Source of the DNA: Pseudomonadota bacterium
GTDB lineage: Bacteria > Pseudomonadota > Alphaproteobacteria > Caulobacterales > Aquidulcibacteraceae
Direction: 5' to 3'
Assembly (NCBI GenBank): GCA_020161405.1
Contig: JAIUOD010000002.1
Span: 124,001 to 188,000, forward strand
Length of the DNA: 64,000 bases
Shown here: positions 17,947-27,073 of the stretch, piece by piece
Position numbering within the stretch: the stretch's first letter is position 1
How the letters are laid out: every line of letters begins with the position of its first letter
Notes under the pieces: model-generated
What the model saw: only the letters and a program-made list of their open reading frames with translations
Database searches by the model: none
What the model was told of the DNA's origin: nothing
Translations under genes and position numbers: made by a program

Positions 17947-19079
17947 TAATTTACTCCGCGTAAAATATTTAATATTGTTGTTGCTATTTCTTCAATAGGA
18001 CGGATTTGGGTTGCAACACCCGCCATTGCGGCAGCACCAGGCATACCCCAAACAACGCTTGATGCTTCATCTTGAACTAAGATGTTTGAATGGCGTTCAG
18101 CCATAATTTTTGCGCCTTCGCGACCATCATGCCCCATGCCGGTCAAGATAACGCCCATTGCACGCTCGCCATAAACTTGCGCAGCAGATCTAAATAATGG
18201 ATCCACAGCAGGGCGGCAGAAATTTTCAGGCGGATCTTCATTAAGCAAAACACGAACCGAGCCACCATTGCGCGAAACAATCATATGTTTGCCGCCTGGT
18301 GCAATGTGGAAAACCCCAGGCAAGGCAATCATATTATGTTCTGCCTCAATTACTTTGGCACCAGTTTGTTTTGAAAGATGTTCTGCCAAAATTTTTGTAA
18401 ATAAAACTGGCATATGTTGTGTCAAAAAGACTGGAACATGAACTTTATTTGCAAGCCCACCAACAACATGCCTTAAAGCCTCTGGCCCACCAGTTGAAGA
18501 ACCTATGAATAAGGCTTCAGGACGTAATCTAGTTATATCCGTTCTTAAACGAACTGAACTATTTACTGGTTGCGGGACTGGGCGAATTATCCTTTGATTT
18601 TGACTATCAGAAGGTGGTATTGGATTTTCTGCTCTTCTTATACGGCGTAGACCAAAAGCACGTAATTTTGCAAATAAATCACGTTTATATTCATCAGCGC
18701 CAGCAATTCTTCCTGCATCTGGCTTTGGAATATAGTCAGCCGCACCCAAAGTAAGTGCGCGAATTGTTACTTCTGCGCCTGCTTTGGTAAGTGTTGAAGC
18801 CATAATAACTTTAACGCCAGGCAAAGCTTTTAGAATAAGTGGTAAAGCTGTAATCCCGTCCATTTCTGGCATTTCAATATCAAGGATTATGACATCGGGG
18901 TTTAATGAAACAACCTTACTTACGCCATCGCGTCCATTAACGCATGTGCCAACCAAATTGAAATCTGGTTCTGCGCTTATCCAACGCGAGACAAGGCCAC
19001 GTATAATTGCTGAATCATCAATTATCATGACTTTGATGCGTTGTTGCATATTAGGATTTATGGCTGGTGATGGCTGCAT
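17946..19079 (-). CDS. cheB: Chemotaxis methylesterase/deamidase CheB
   Basis: Response-regulator-controlled methylesterase that opposes CheR. The receiver domain fills residues 15-140 with phospho-acceptor D67 and acidic partners D21-D22. A linker of about 50 residues follows. The esterase domain carries the triad S195 (in GSSTGGPEAL), H222 (TQHMP) and D318 (GMGHDG). The length of 377 residues is normal. The start abuts the cheY stop. Confidence 0.96.
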   Translation of the reverse strand: MQPSPAINPNMQQRIKVMIIDDSAIIRGLVSRWISAEPDFNLVGTCVNGRDGVSKVVSLNPDVIILDIEMPEMDGITALPLILKALPGVKVIMASTLTKAGAEVTIRALTLGAADYIPKPDAGRIAGADEYKRDLFAKLRAFGLRRIRRAENPIPPSDSQNQRIIRPVPQPVNSSVRLRTDITRLRPEALFIGSSTGGPEALRHVVGGLANKVHVPVFLTQHMPVLFTKILAEHLSKQTGAKVIEAEHNMIALPGVFHIAPGGKHMIVSRNGGSVRVLLNEDPPENFCRPAVDPLFRSAAQVYGERAMGVILTGMGHDGREGAKIMAERHSNILVQDEASSVVWGMPGAAAMAGVATQIRPIEEIATTILNILRGVN

Positions 19080-19445
19080 TTAGTACAAACCAACTTCAGA
19101 GAATTTTGATTGTACGATTTCGCTATCAAAAGGCTTCATAATATATTCGTTTGCACCAGCTTCCATAGCTTCTACGATTGCTGACATGTCATTTTCTGTT
19201 GTACAGAAAACAACAACAGGGTCGTTGCCGCCTGGGGTTTTGCGTAATTCTTTTAGGAATTCAATGCCGCTCATGACGGGCATGTTCCAATCAAGCAATA
19301 CTGCATCTGGCATTTTTTGTTGGCAATTTCGAAGTGCGATAGAGCCGTCTTCGGCCTCTGTTACTTCAAATGCCATATCTTCAAGTATTCTGCGTGCAAC
19401 TTTGCGGATTACACGGCTATCATCTACTACTAAACAGGTTTTCAT
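19080..19445 (-). CDS. cheY: Single-domain response regulator CheY
   Basis: A 121-residue receiver protein that should carry phosphate from CheA to the flagellar switch or act as a phosphate sink. The key residues are D8-D9, the phospho-acceptor D52 (in LLDWNMP), T82 and K104 (MKPFD). There is no output domain. It lies between cheW and cheB with gaps of 20 and 0 bases. Other CheY proteins may exist elsewhere. Confidence 0.92.
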   Translation of the reverse strand: MKTCLVVDDSRVIRKVARRILEDMAFEVTEAEDGSIALRNCQQKMPDAVLLDWNMPVMSGIEFLKELRKTPGGNDPVVVFCTTENDMSAIVEAMEAGANEYIMKPFDSEIVQSKFSEVGLY

Positions 19446-19465
19446 TGCGCTCTCCCGAACCTGAA

Positions 19466-19960
19466 CTATTCTTTGACACCCAATAGACGTTCAATATCTA
19501 TTGTCATCAGCAAACGCCCATCAAGGCGATAGATACCACGTGAAATTGACTTCCACTTTGCATCCATATTAATTGGATTATTTTCAAAATCGCTGTCTTT
19601 GAGGCGCAAAACCTCGCCAACGCGATCTACTAATATTCCATATGCTTCGCCGCCATATTCGACGCCAACTGCCATTGTTCCAACAAAGCCAGCATCATCA
19701 TCGCGCGGCGGTAAACCAAGTTTTACGCGGGCATCAATTGCCGTTACAATGCGACCACGAAGATTTAGAATTCCTGCAATTTCACGCTTCGCGCCAGGAA
19801 CAGGCGTTAAATGTTGGATTGCAAAAACATCTTGAATTTCTTTGACGCCAACGCCAAGTATTTGATCTGCAACATAAATTGTTACAAATTCTTGTGTGCC
19901 ATAATCGGCAAGTACTGAGCTTTCATTTTGGCTCAAGGCTTTGGTGGCAAGTGCGCTCAT
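19466..19960 (-). CDS. cheW: Chemotaxis coupling protein CheW
   Basis: Links receptors to CheA in the polar signalling array. The 164-residue protein is a single CheW domain: FVTIYVADQILGVGVKEIQ strand region, the HLTPVPGAKREIAGILNLRG stretch that is the most conserved CheW segment, and GILVDRVGEVL near the end. Its ATG overlaps the cheA stop as ATGA. Confidence 0.95.
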   Translation of the reverse strand: MSALATKALSQNESSVLADYGTQEFVTIYVADQILGVGVKEIQDVFAIQHLTPVPGAKREIAGILNLRGRIVTAIDARVKLGLPPRDDDAGFVGTMAVGVEYGGEAYGILVDRVGEVLRLKDSDFENNPINMDAKWKSISRGIYRLDGRLLMTIDIERLLGVKE

Positions 19961-22665
19961 GCGGCCATTCCTTTTTTGGTTGCATATTCAATTGTCGATA
20001 TTAAACCATATCTATCTGATTTTTTTACTAACGCGCTGAAACCTTCTGCATTAGCTTCAGAAGAGCCAGATAGTGCAACAACAGGCGCACCATTAGTTCT
20101 TTCATCGGTTAATAGGCGTTTTGCAGATTCACTATCTTCATCAATATCAGCAAGAATTATGCTTGGTGTGCGATATTCTGCGCATATCAAGGCTGCTGAA
20201 ACTGTATCAACGGCTTCAACTTGATAGCCAGCTGATTTTAGAAGAGGGCTTAATAAATTGCGGAAGAATGGATTTTTTTCAACCAAAACAATATGGCGTG
20301 GTTCTTCTTTTTTAGCTGGCTCATCCCAATTACCAAGTGAATTGGTAAGATGATAACCCACATCAATAATTTCAGTTGCTTTACCTTTGATAACAGCGAC
20401 ACCAATTGTACCACCGCGATCAGTTGACATTTCGATATCTAATTCTTCTTCAACAATATCAAGAATTTCATCAACAGCCAAACCAATTGCATGTTCATTA
20501 TGTGTGAACACTAATATTGGTTGTGCGCCCTCTGAACGGATTGAAGCATAAGAATCAGCAGGAACAATCGGCATTAATGCGCCGCGATATTGAACCAATG
20601 TTTTTCCATCTGATTGTTCAAATGTTGCGGCATCCAATTCTTCAAGACGTGTAACAACACCAAGTGGAACCGCTTTTGGATCAGGTGAGCCAGCGCGGAA
20701 TATGATAAGAGAAGTTCTTTCATCTCTTTGTTGCGCCGCTTCGACTTTGCTTTTTGCTTCGATTTCGTCTGAATGGTCCTCGGTTTCGCCAACAGCTTTA
20801 GAAATTGCCGCAGGGTCAATAATCATAATTACCGAACCATCACCCAAAATAGTCGCGCCAGAGAATGATTTAGCATCTGCAACCGCAGAAGATAATGGTT
20901 TAACCACAATTTCTTCTGTGTCGAATACTTCGTCAACCACAATACCGAATGTCATGCCTGATTGTTGCATAACAACGACGAATTGTGTGGTTTTTTCATC
21001 CTTAATTTTTACATTTTCAACGCCTAGGGCCTCTGAAAGGTTCATTAAAGGCAATAATCTGTCACGTAAACGCAGAACCCGCGCTTTGTTTAATGTTTCC
21101 ACGCGATGTTCAGAAGTTCCGCCCGCAGAAACAAGTTCAACAACGCTTAATTGCGGAATTGCAAATCTTTGATTTCCTTCGCCAACAACAAGTGCAGATA
21201 CAATGGCAAGTGTTAGTGGGATTTTTATAAAGAATTTTGTTCCTTTGCCCTCAGTTGATACAAGGTCAACTTCGCCGCCAATTAATTGGATATTGGTTTT
21301 AACCACATCCATACCAACACCGCGACCAGACATTGATGTAACCGCCGCCGCAGTTGAGAAGCCAGGGGCAAAAATAAAGCGGTGGATTTGCGCATCTGGC
21401 ATAATCCACGCTTGCTCTTCAGAAACAAGGCCGTTTTTAATGGCTTTATCGCGAATGCGTGCCGTATTTAAACCCGCGCCATCATCGGTTAATTCAATAA
21501 CAATATGGCCACCTTCATGATAGGCATTTAAACGAATTGTACCAGTTTCAGGTTTTCCCGCCGCCGCGCGAACATCAGGTGTTTCAATCGCATGGTCACA
21601 TGAATTTCGTATCATGTGAGTAAGTGGATCTTTGATAAGCTCTAATACTTGTCTATCAAGTTCGGTTGCTTCACCATCTAAAACAAGGTCGATTTTTTTG
21701 CCTAAATCACGGGCCGCATCACGTACGATACGTGGTAATTTTTTCCACGCAGAGCCAACAGGCTGCATACGGGTTTTCATTACACTATCTTGCAATTCCG
21801 CAGTAACAGAAGAAAGGCGCTGTAATGGTGCTTTAAATTCTGTATTTGTTGAATTGCGCACCATTTGCATTAATTGATTGCGCGTCAAAACCAATTCAGA
21901 GACCATATTCATAAGGTCTTCAAGAACATCAACATTTACGCGAATTGATTGATTGGCAACGCCTGATGCGCTTCTTGCGCCTGCATCATCATCATCATCG
22001 CGCGCGCTTACACGGCGATCGGTTGTTGCAGATCTGCGATCTGCTTCTGGAGGTTTGATAGCTACTATTTCTTCTTCTTCCTTAGGTGGGAATTCTTCAA
22101 CTGTTGCAGCCAAGAATGCAGCTTCAAGATCCGCTAATGAAACTTCGCCCGGTTTTAAATGACGGCCAAGGTCTGCATCCCATTTGCCTTCATTACCAGT
22201 CATTGGAATATTTGACTGGACAGGTTCATGTTCTTTTATTGGTTCAGGCTCTTTAACAGCTTCTTTTTTTGCAACAGGTGCAACAGTTTCGCCTTCGGCT
22301 GCACGTTCTAATGCGCCAATTAATTCTGAATCATCGCCTTCAGGTTCAGCGCCTGTTGACTCTAAATCAGCAAGAATTTCTTTGATACGGTCAATTGATT
22401 CCAAAACTAGTTGAACGCTATCAGGTGTGGCAACTAGTGATCCATCACGATATTTACCAAGTAGTGTTTCACCCGCATGAGCAACAAATTGCAATCTTGG
22501 CAATCCCAAGAATCCGCATGTGCCCTTAATAGTGTGAACAAGCCTGAAAATATTATTCAAAGTTGCACTATCCGTCGGGTCAGCTTCAAACTGTACGAGT
22601 TGGGTGTCAACGGTCTCTAGAAACTCATTGGTTTCCGTTAAAAACTCCGCTAATAACTCATCCAT
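19957..22665 (-). CDS. cheA: Hybrid chemotaxis histidine kinase CheA with C-terminal receiver-like domain
   Basis: Autophosphorylating kinase of the chemosensory array. In order: Hpt domain with H44 (RLVHTIKGTCGF), a Glu-rich linker to about residue 245, the dimerisation helices, the ATPase domain (HMIRNSCDHAIE, DDGAGL, MSGRGVGMDVV), and a CheW-like domain. A second CheW-like stretch (about 650-780) follows, and a receiver-like domain occupies 787-902. That receiver keeps an Asp (about D840, in LADID) and a Lys (881/882), but its usual N-terminal Asp pair is replaced by Glu (VEKNP). Signalling capacity of the receiver is therefore uncertain. The length of 902 residues fits alphaproteobacterial hybrids of this type. 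It is first in the operon. Confidence 0.94.
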   Translation of the reverse strand: MDELLAEFLTETNEFLETVDTQLVQFEADPTDSATLNNIFRLVHTIKGTCGFLGLPRLQFVAHAGETLLGKYRDGSLVATPDSVQLVLESIDRIKEILADLESTGAEPEGDDSELIGALERAAEGETVAPVAKKEAVKEPEPIKEHEPVQSNIPMTGNEGKWDADLGRHLKPGEVSLADLEAAFLAATVEEFPPKEEEEIVAIKPPEADRRSATTDRRVSARDDDDDAGARSASGVANQSIRVNVDVLEDLMNMVSELVLTRNQLMQMVRNSTNTEFKAPLQRLSSVTAELQDSVMKTRMQPVGSAWKKLPRIVRDAARDLGKKIDLVLDGEATELDRQVLELIKDPLTHMIRNSCDHAIETPDVRAAAGKPETGTIRLNAYHEGGHIVIELTDDGAGLNTARIRDKAIKNGLVSEEQAWIMPDAQIHRFIFAPGFSTAAAVTSMSGRGVGMDVVKTNIQLIGGEVDLVSTEGKGTKFFIKIPLTLAIVSALVVGEGNQRFAIPQLSVVELVSAGGTSEHRVETLNKARVLRLRDRLLPLMNLSEALGVENVKIKDEKTTQFVVVMQQSGMTFGIVVDEVFDTEEIVVKPLSSAVADAKSFSGATILGDGSVIMIIDPAAISKAVGETEDHSDEIEAKSKVEAAQQRDERTSLIIFRAGSPDPKAVPLGVVTRLEELDAATFEQSDGKTLVQYRGALMPIVPADSYASIRSEGAQPILVFTHNEHAIGLAVDEILDIVEEELDIEMSTDRGGTIGVAVIKGKATEIIDVGYHLTNSLGNWDEPAKKEEPRHIVLVEKNPFFRNLLSPLLKSAGYQVEAVDTVSAALICAEYRTPSIILADIDEDSESAKRLLTDERTNGAPVVALSGSSEANAEGFSALVKKSDRYGLISTIEYATKKGMAA

Positions 22666-22900
22666 TTTATCATTCCTACTTAAGGTTGTTATGTGATATA
22701 TGCGTTTATCAAACCCCTTTTTGAACCCAGACTGTTAAAGCTTAACTAATAAGATGGTGAAAAATGGAAATTATTTTGCAATTTGCACTTTAATTTACAC
22801 TAATCATCAAAAAATTACGCATAAAAGCTAATTAACTATCCCTATGAATAGTATCTATTATGCAAAATACTTTAAGTTGTGTAAAAATTTATCGATTAGA

Positions 22901-23542
22901 TTAACTATTTTGGCGCATGCGGGCCAAAAATGTTAGTGAAGCTTCGTCTTCACGCGCCGCAAGTTGAATTTTATGTTCTGTAGCGGTCAGGAAGGTTAAA
23001 TAAGGGCCGATTGTGCGCGCATCATAACCTTCTTCTGGTTTTATACCTTGTAAGGCTTGGCGCATTTGTGGCTTAAGCATGATTCGTGTACCTGTCGCGC
23101 GAATTGAAAATTCAATTATTTCGGCATTTTTTTGACTTCTAACAAGAATTTCGCCGCCACGTGGTAAACTATCGGCAGCAACCAAAATTAGATTAAGTAA
23201 AACGCGTGCAATTGACCTTGGTGCTTCTTGTTCAGTTGATTCCCAATTTAATTTGGCCTTTTGCGATGAGAAGAATTTAATCGCAACACGTTTTAAATCT
23301 TCAATAAGGGCAATTCCAACACCAGCGGTCACAGAACCAAAGGCTGCGCGCATATATTCAACTTTTGCTGTGGCATTATTTGTGCTTTCGCGCAGCAAAG
23401 CGATGGCACTTTCGCGCATTTCAGGCGAATTATCGCTTTCTAAAACGTCAAGCGCGGTGGTTAATGCCTGAATTGGTGTCGCCAAATCGTGGCAAATGCG
23501 TGAAGATATTAATGCGGTTACCGAAGAAGTGTCGTTGCTCAT
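22901..23542 (-). CDS. chpT: Histidine phosphotransferase ChpT
   Basis: In Caulobacter, ChpT passes phosphate from CckA to CtrA and CpdR, controlling the cell cycle and flagellar genes. The 213-residue protein has the phosphorylatable H18 in SSRICHDLATPIQAL, a dimerising helical pair, and a degenerate ATPase-like C-terminal domain without nucleotide motifs, as in the ChpT family. It lies 235 bases upstream of cheA on the same strand, so it may share regulation with the che operon but probably has its own transcript. Confidence 0.88.
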   Translation of the reverse strand: MSNDTSSVTALISSRICHDLATPIQALTTALDVLESDNSPEMRESAIALLRESTNNATAKVEYMRAAFGSVTAGVGIALIEDLKRVAIKFFSSQKAKLNWESTEQEAPRSIARVLLNLILVAADSLPRGGEILVRSQKNAEIIEFSIRATGTRIMLKPQMRQALQGIKPEEGYDARTIGPYLTFLTATEHKIQLAAREDEASLTFLARMRQNS

Positions 23543-23583
23543 GAAATCTATATGATGTGAAATTGGTAATGAAACATTAATAA

Positions 23584-23615
23584 AAAGCCACGCGAAACAT
23601 TTTTCACGTGGCTTT
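23584..23615 (-). terminator. Intrinsic terminator downstream of ydbL
   Basis: On the minus strand AAAGCCACG (23615-23607) pairs with CGTGGCTTT (23592-23584), and the T-run continues to 23582. It ends the ynbE-ydbL transcript before chpT. Confidence 0.8.
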
Positions 23616-23638
23616 CAAAAAAAACTAATGATTACATA

Positions 23639-24067
23639 TTATTGGCATTGAATTGTGATTATATCATTAGTCACATCAATTTTCGCTTTATCGGTTTTGA
23701 TGCACCATTGACCATTTTGGTCTTTAAAATATTGACCATTTGGGGTTTTATCGCGAATTTGCACCAATGCAGAAGTCAAAGCGAATTTATCAACACTTAT
23801 GCCGCGTTCACGTGACATATTAATATAAACCTTTTTACGCTCTGCATTAATTTCATTTACTGCACGGCTTATGTCAACTTGGCTTGGGGTTGGAACTTTT
23901 ACAAATTCCAAATAACCAGAAACAGATTCGCCAATAACATTTGCTTTTAGTGCGCTGTCTTTAATTTTAACAGATGCCTCAAGCGAAGATTGCGCGCTAA
24001 CAGGGGCGATGATTGCTACACTTGCAATAGCAAAACCAATAATCGATTTAGCAAATAATTTGTTCAT
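23639..24067 (-). CDS. ydbL: YdbL-family (DUF1318) periplasmic protein
   Basis: A 142-residue protein with a signal peptide ending in VSAQ. The mature part has the DUF1318 pattern: VNEINAERKKVYINMSRERG, then LVQIRDKTPNGQYFKDQNGQW. In enterobacteria, YdbL belongs to the YdbH-YnbE-YdbL system, in which YdbH and YnbE bridge the membranes for phospholipid transport and YdbL acts as an accessory chaperone-like factor. It follows ynbE by 45 bases and ends in a terminator. Confidence 0.85.
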   Translation of the reverse strand: MNKLFAKSIIGFAIASVAIIAPVSAQSSLEASVKIKDSALKANVIGESVSGYLEFVKVPTPSQVDISRAVNEINAERKKVYINMSRERGISVDKFALTSALVQIRDKTPNGQYFKDQNGQWCIKTDKAKIDVTNDIITIQCQ

Positions 24068-24112
24068 AACATTCTCCAGTGGTTGGGATTAAACCTGCAA
24101 CCAATAATGAAA

Positions 24113-24325
24113 CTAAAAAATACCAGGGTTGGCTTTTGCCGCTTGTTCAAGATCCTTTTCCATTTGGACCCTAAGATTATGTTCAATCTTCATATTAATA
24201 TTAAGATTGATTTCAATTGGCTTGTCCGGAACCGCGACTTTTACAGTTGGTGTGCACGCGCTTATAGCAAATAATGCACCAAATAAAATTGCCGCTTTCA
24301 AGACTTTACTATCCTTGTTAAGCAT
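24113..24325 (-). CDS. ynbE: YnbE-like small lipoprotein
   Basis: A 70-residue lipoprotein with the lipobox ISAC at Cys24. The mature start CTPTVKVAVPDKPIEINLNI is the family signature; in E. coli this strand extends the YdbH groove at the outer membrane. AAAGGAG lies just before the ATG at 24325; the longer GTG reading is rejected. ydbH, the large partner, is not adjacent and not in this window. Confidence 0.85.
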   Translation of the reverse strand: MLNKDSKVLKAAILFGALFAISACTPTVKVAVPDKPIEINLNINMKIEHNLRVQMEKDLEQAAKANPGIF

Positions 24326-24414
24326 TTTTTGCTCCTTTGTGGGGTAAGCCACATGAATATATTACTTATTTCATCTGAACGCTGAATGAATTTAGCGTAT
24401 AGATATTTGTTACA

Positions 24415-25716
24415 TTAGCAAATTAAAAAATCTTCGATTTCTTTTTGACCACTTTTTCCAACGCCTGATGAAGCGCGATAATTTGATTCAAGTGCTTGGG
24501 ACGCTAATGATTTAATGTCTTCGGCTTTTATATTTTTAATTCCCAATGTTATGTCATCGATTGAAAGAATATTATCAAGCGCACAAATTTGATTTATTGC
24601 CGCTGATAATCTTGATGATGAATTTTCCAATGACATCATAATCGAAGTTTCAATTGTCTTTTTAGCGCGTAAAAATTCATTTTCACTTGGGCCATTAATT
24701 GCCAAATCTTCAATATGCCCAAGTGTTCTTGCAATTACTTCTTTTGCACTTTTTGCATGTGTGCCAGCACTTATATTTAAGCGACCAACATCAATATAGC
24801 GTTCAGGATAGCAATCAATTCCATAAACAAGGCCACGCTTTTCGCGTAAATCTTGGAAAAGGCGCGATGCCATTCCACCGCCCAAAATCGCACTTAAAAC
24901 TTGTGTGCCAAAAGGATCATAATCATTTGCCTTTGGGGCATACATTGAAAGCACTAATTGTAATTGCTCAATTTTGCGGGTTTCAAAAATTGATTTATGC
25001 GAAACTTTGCAATCACTTTGGATTATTTGGTTCGATGATTTTAAATGCCCAATTGCGGCGATTGCTTTTTCAAGCATTTTATTTTCATCAATTGCGCCGC
25101 CAAAACCAATTACAAGATTTTTTGGATCAAAATATTGATTGTGAAAATTCACCAATTGATTATGGGTAATTGCCATTAATGAGGCTTCGTCACCTAAAAT
25201 TGGGCGCCCTAATGCCTGATTATCGAAACTTGCCATTTGGTTCAAAACATTTGCGCGATCTTCGGCATCATCAAAGGCCTCATTGATTTCATGAAGCACA
25301 ACATTTTTTTCAAGCCCAAAATCATTTTCATCTAAATGCGGTTTAAAGGCTAAATCAGCGCATAAATCAAAGGCAAAATCTGCATCTTCACCAAGGCAGC
25401 GTGCATAAAACCCTGTGCGTTCATATGATGTTGAGGCATTAAGATACACGCCGCGCGCTTCGGCATCTTCGGCAAGTTTTTGGGCATTTCGATTGCCTGC
25501 ACCTTTAAAAACCATATGCTCAAGAAGGTGGGCAATGCCATTTTGGTCATCTTGTTCGTGGCGTGTGCCAATATTTACCCAAATGCCAATGGTTGCACTT
25601 TTAATATAGGGCAGGGGGTCAAAAATTATGCGTGCACCATTTTCAAGGCGAATAATTTTAACCCTATTTGCGCCTTCAGATTTTACTGCGGATATAATTT
25701 TTGATGATGTTTTCAT
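24415..25716 (-). CDS. M16-family zinc peptidase, mitochondrial-processing-peptidase-like
   Basis: Zinc metalloprotease of the pitrilysin family, 433 residues from the ATG at 25716. The inverted zinc motif is H63-L-L-E66-H67 in IAHLLEHMVFKGA, with the distal ligand Glu at about 143 (VVLHEINEA). The second half holds the non-catalytic domain with LREKRGLVYGIDCY. This family neighbours thrC and surf1 in alphaproteobacteria and resembles the beta subunit of mitochondrial processing peptidase. A longer reading to 25893 runs inside thrC and has no family support. The true start overlaps thrC by 41 bases, so translation is probably coupled. Confidence 0.9.
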   Translation of the reverse strand: MKTSSKIISAVKSEGANRVKIIRLENGARIIFDPLPYIKSATIGIWVNIGTRHEQDDQNGIAHLLEHMVFKGAGNRNAQKLAEDAEARGVYLNASTSYERTGFYARCLGEDADFAFDLCADLAFKPHLDENDFGLEKNVVLHEINEAFDDAEDRANVLNQMASFDNQALGRPILGDEASLMAITHNQLVNFHNQYFDPKNLVIGFGGAIDENKMLEKAIAAIGHLKSSNQIIQSDCKVSHKSIFETRKIEQLQLVLSMYAPKANDYDPFGTQVLSAILGGGMASRLFQDLREKRGLVYGIDCYPERYIDVGRLNISAGTHAKSAKEVIARTLGHIEDLAINGPSENEFLRAKKTIETSIMMSLENSSSRLSAAINQICALDNILSIDDITLGIKNIKAEDIKSLASQALESNYRASSGVGKSGQKEIEDFLIC

Positions 25717-27073
25717 TAAGTGCAAGTTTTTCATATTTTTCTGGCCTGTCAAATAGGTCAGAAACGAAATTAGGTAAATCGGGATTAATCCCCAATATTT
25801 CAACGATTGCTTCAGGGAATTTTGCAGGATGCGCAGTTGCCAGTAAGATAATTGGATTATCTTTGCGGCAATTTTTAATCGCATCCCAACCAACCGCAGT
25901 ATGCGGGCAAATCACTTCATTGGTTTTTTCATGGCAATCATTAACCGCAATTCGGGTTGTTTCATCATCAGCATAGGAAGATTGAAATTCTTTGCCAATT
26001 TGCGCCAAAGTATCGGGCGCAATATCAAATTGATGTTTAGCTTTTAGGGATGCATAAATATCAACAATGGTTTGTGCGCGTGATTTTTCATCACCATTTG
26101 CAAGCTCATACATGACGCGTTCAAAATTTGATGGAATTTGAATATCCATCGCAGGTGATATTGTTGCAACAGAGCTTTCACCAATTTGAAAATGGCCAGT
26201 TTTCATGGCAATTGCCAATGCATTATTGGCATTATTGGCAATATTTATCATGCCAATATTGGCGCCTAGTTTCTTTGCAACCCAACCCGATAATGCATCA
26301 CCAAAATTTCCAGTTGGAACAACATAATCAATTTTGGATTTTTTACCCAAAACTTGCGCGCTTTTAAGGAAATAAACACATTGGGCAATTATGCGCGCAA
26401 AATTCACCGAATTAACCGGTGCAAGTTTTACTTCTTTCACAAATTCCTTATCAGCAAACAGACCTTTTAAAAGGGTTTGCGCGCCGTCAAAATCGCCATC
26501 AAGAATTAAAGCATGAACATTATCGCCACCTGATGCGGTCATAAAGCGTTTTTGAACTTCTGAAACACGACCATCAGGCATAAGAACGAAAAGTTCGATA
26601 TTTTTTTTATTTTTAAATGCCTCAACCGCCGCGCCGCCTGTATCGCCAGAGGTTGCGCAAATTACCGAAAGTTTTTCGCCGCGCCTATCAAGGCAATATT
26701 CAAAAAGCGCGCCAATCATCTGCATTGCCACATCTTTAAACGCTAAAGATGGGCCATGGAATAATTCCATTAAATAAGTATTTGGCGCGATTTCACGGCT
26801 TGGGACAATATCATTATCATGCCATTGTTTATCATAAGCTTGTGCGCAAATTGCGCGTGCAGTTTCAAGGCTTAAATCATCGCCTGCAAAGCTCTTAAGA
26901 ACGATTGCGGCAACTTCATAATATGGCAAATCGTCAATCTTTGCCAAAACATCTTCATCAAGGCGCGGCCATTCTTTGGGAACATAAAGGCCGCCATCAG
27001 GTGCAAGACCTGCAAGGATTGCGTCGATAAAACCAACTTCTGGCGAATTGCCGCGCGTAGAAATATATTTCAT
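25676..27073 (-). CDS. thrC: Threonine synthase
   Basis: PLP enzyme converting O-phosphohomoserine to threonine, the last pathway step. At 465 residues it matches the long class. The N-terminus YISTRGNSPEVGFIDAIL is typical, the Schiff-base lysine is K113 in GPSLAFKDVAM, and CATSGDTGGAAVEAF forms the phosphate site. It overlaps surf1 by 4 bases upstream and the protease gene downstream, so threonine synthesis is transcribed with oxidase assembly genes. Confidence 0.96.
   Translation of the reverse strand: MKYISTRGNSPEVGFIDAILAGLAPDGGLYVPKEWPRLDEDVLAKIDDLPYYEVAAIVLKSFAGDDLSLETARAICAQAYDKQWHDNDIVPSREIAPNTYLMELFHGPSLAFKDVAMQMIGALFEYCLDRRGEKLSVICATSGDTGGAAVEAFKNKKNIELFVLMPDGRVSEVQKRFMTASGGDNVHALILDGDFDGAQTLLKGLFADKEFVKEVKLAPVNSVNFARIIAQCVYFLKSAQVLGKKSKIDYVVPTGNFGDALSGWVAKKLGANIGMINIANNANNALAIAMKTGHFQIGESSVATISPAMDIQIPSNFERVMYELANGDEKSRAQTIVDIYASLKAKHQFDIAPDTLAQIGKEFQSSYADDETTRIAVNDCHEKTNEVICPHTAVGWDAIKNCRKDNPIILLATAHPAKFPEAIVEILGINPDLPNFVSDLFDRPEKYEKLALNENIIKNYIRSKI

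Noticed and set aside
22734..22746. CtrA-type TTAA-N7-TTAA site upstream of cheA
   Set aside because: The two TTAA half-sites are only three bases apart, which does not fit the CtrA spacing.
25717..25893. N-terminal extension of the M16 peptidase inside thrC
   Set aside because: The added 59 residues are out-of-frame thrC sequence with no family match; the ATG at 25716 matches the normal start.
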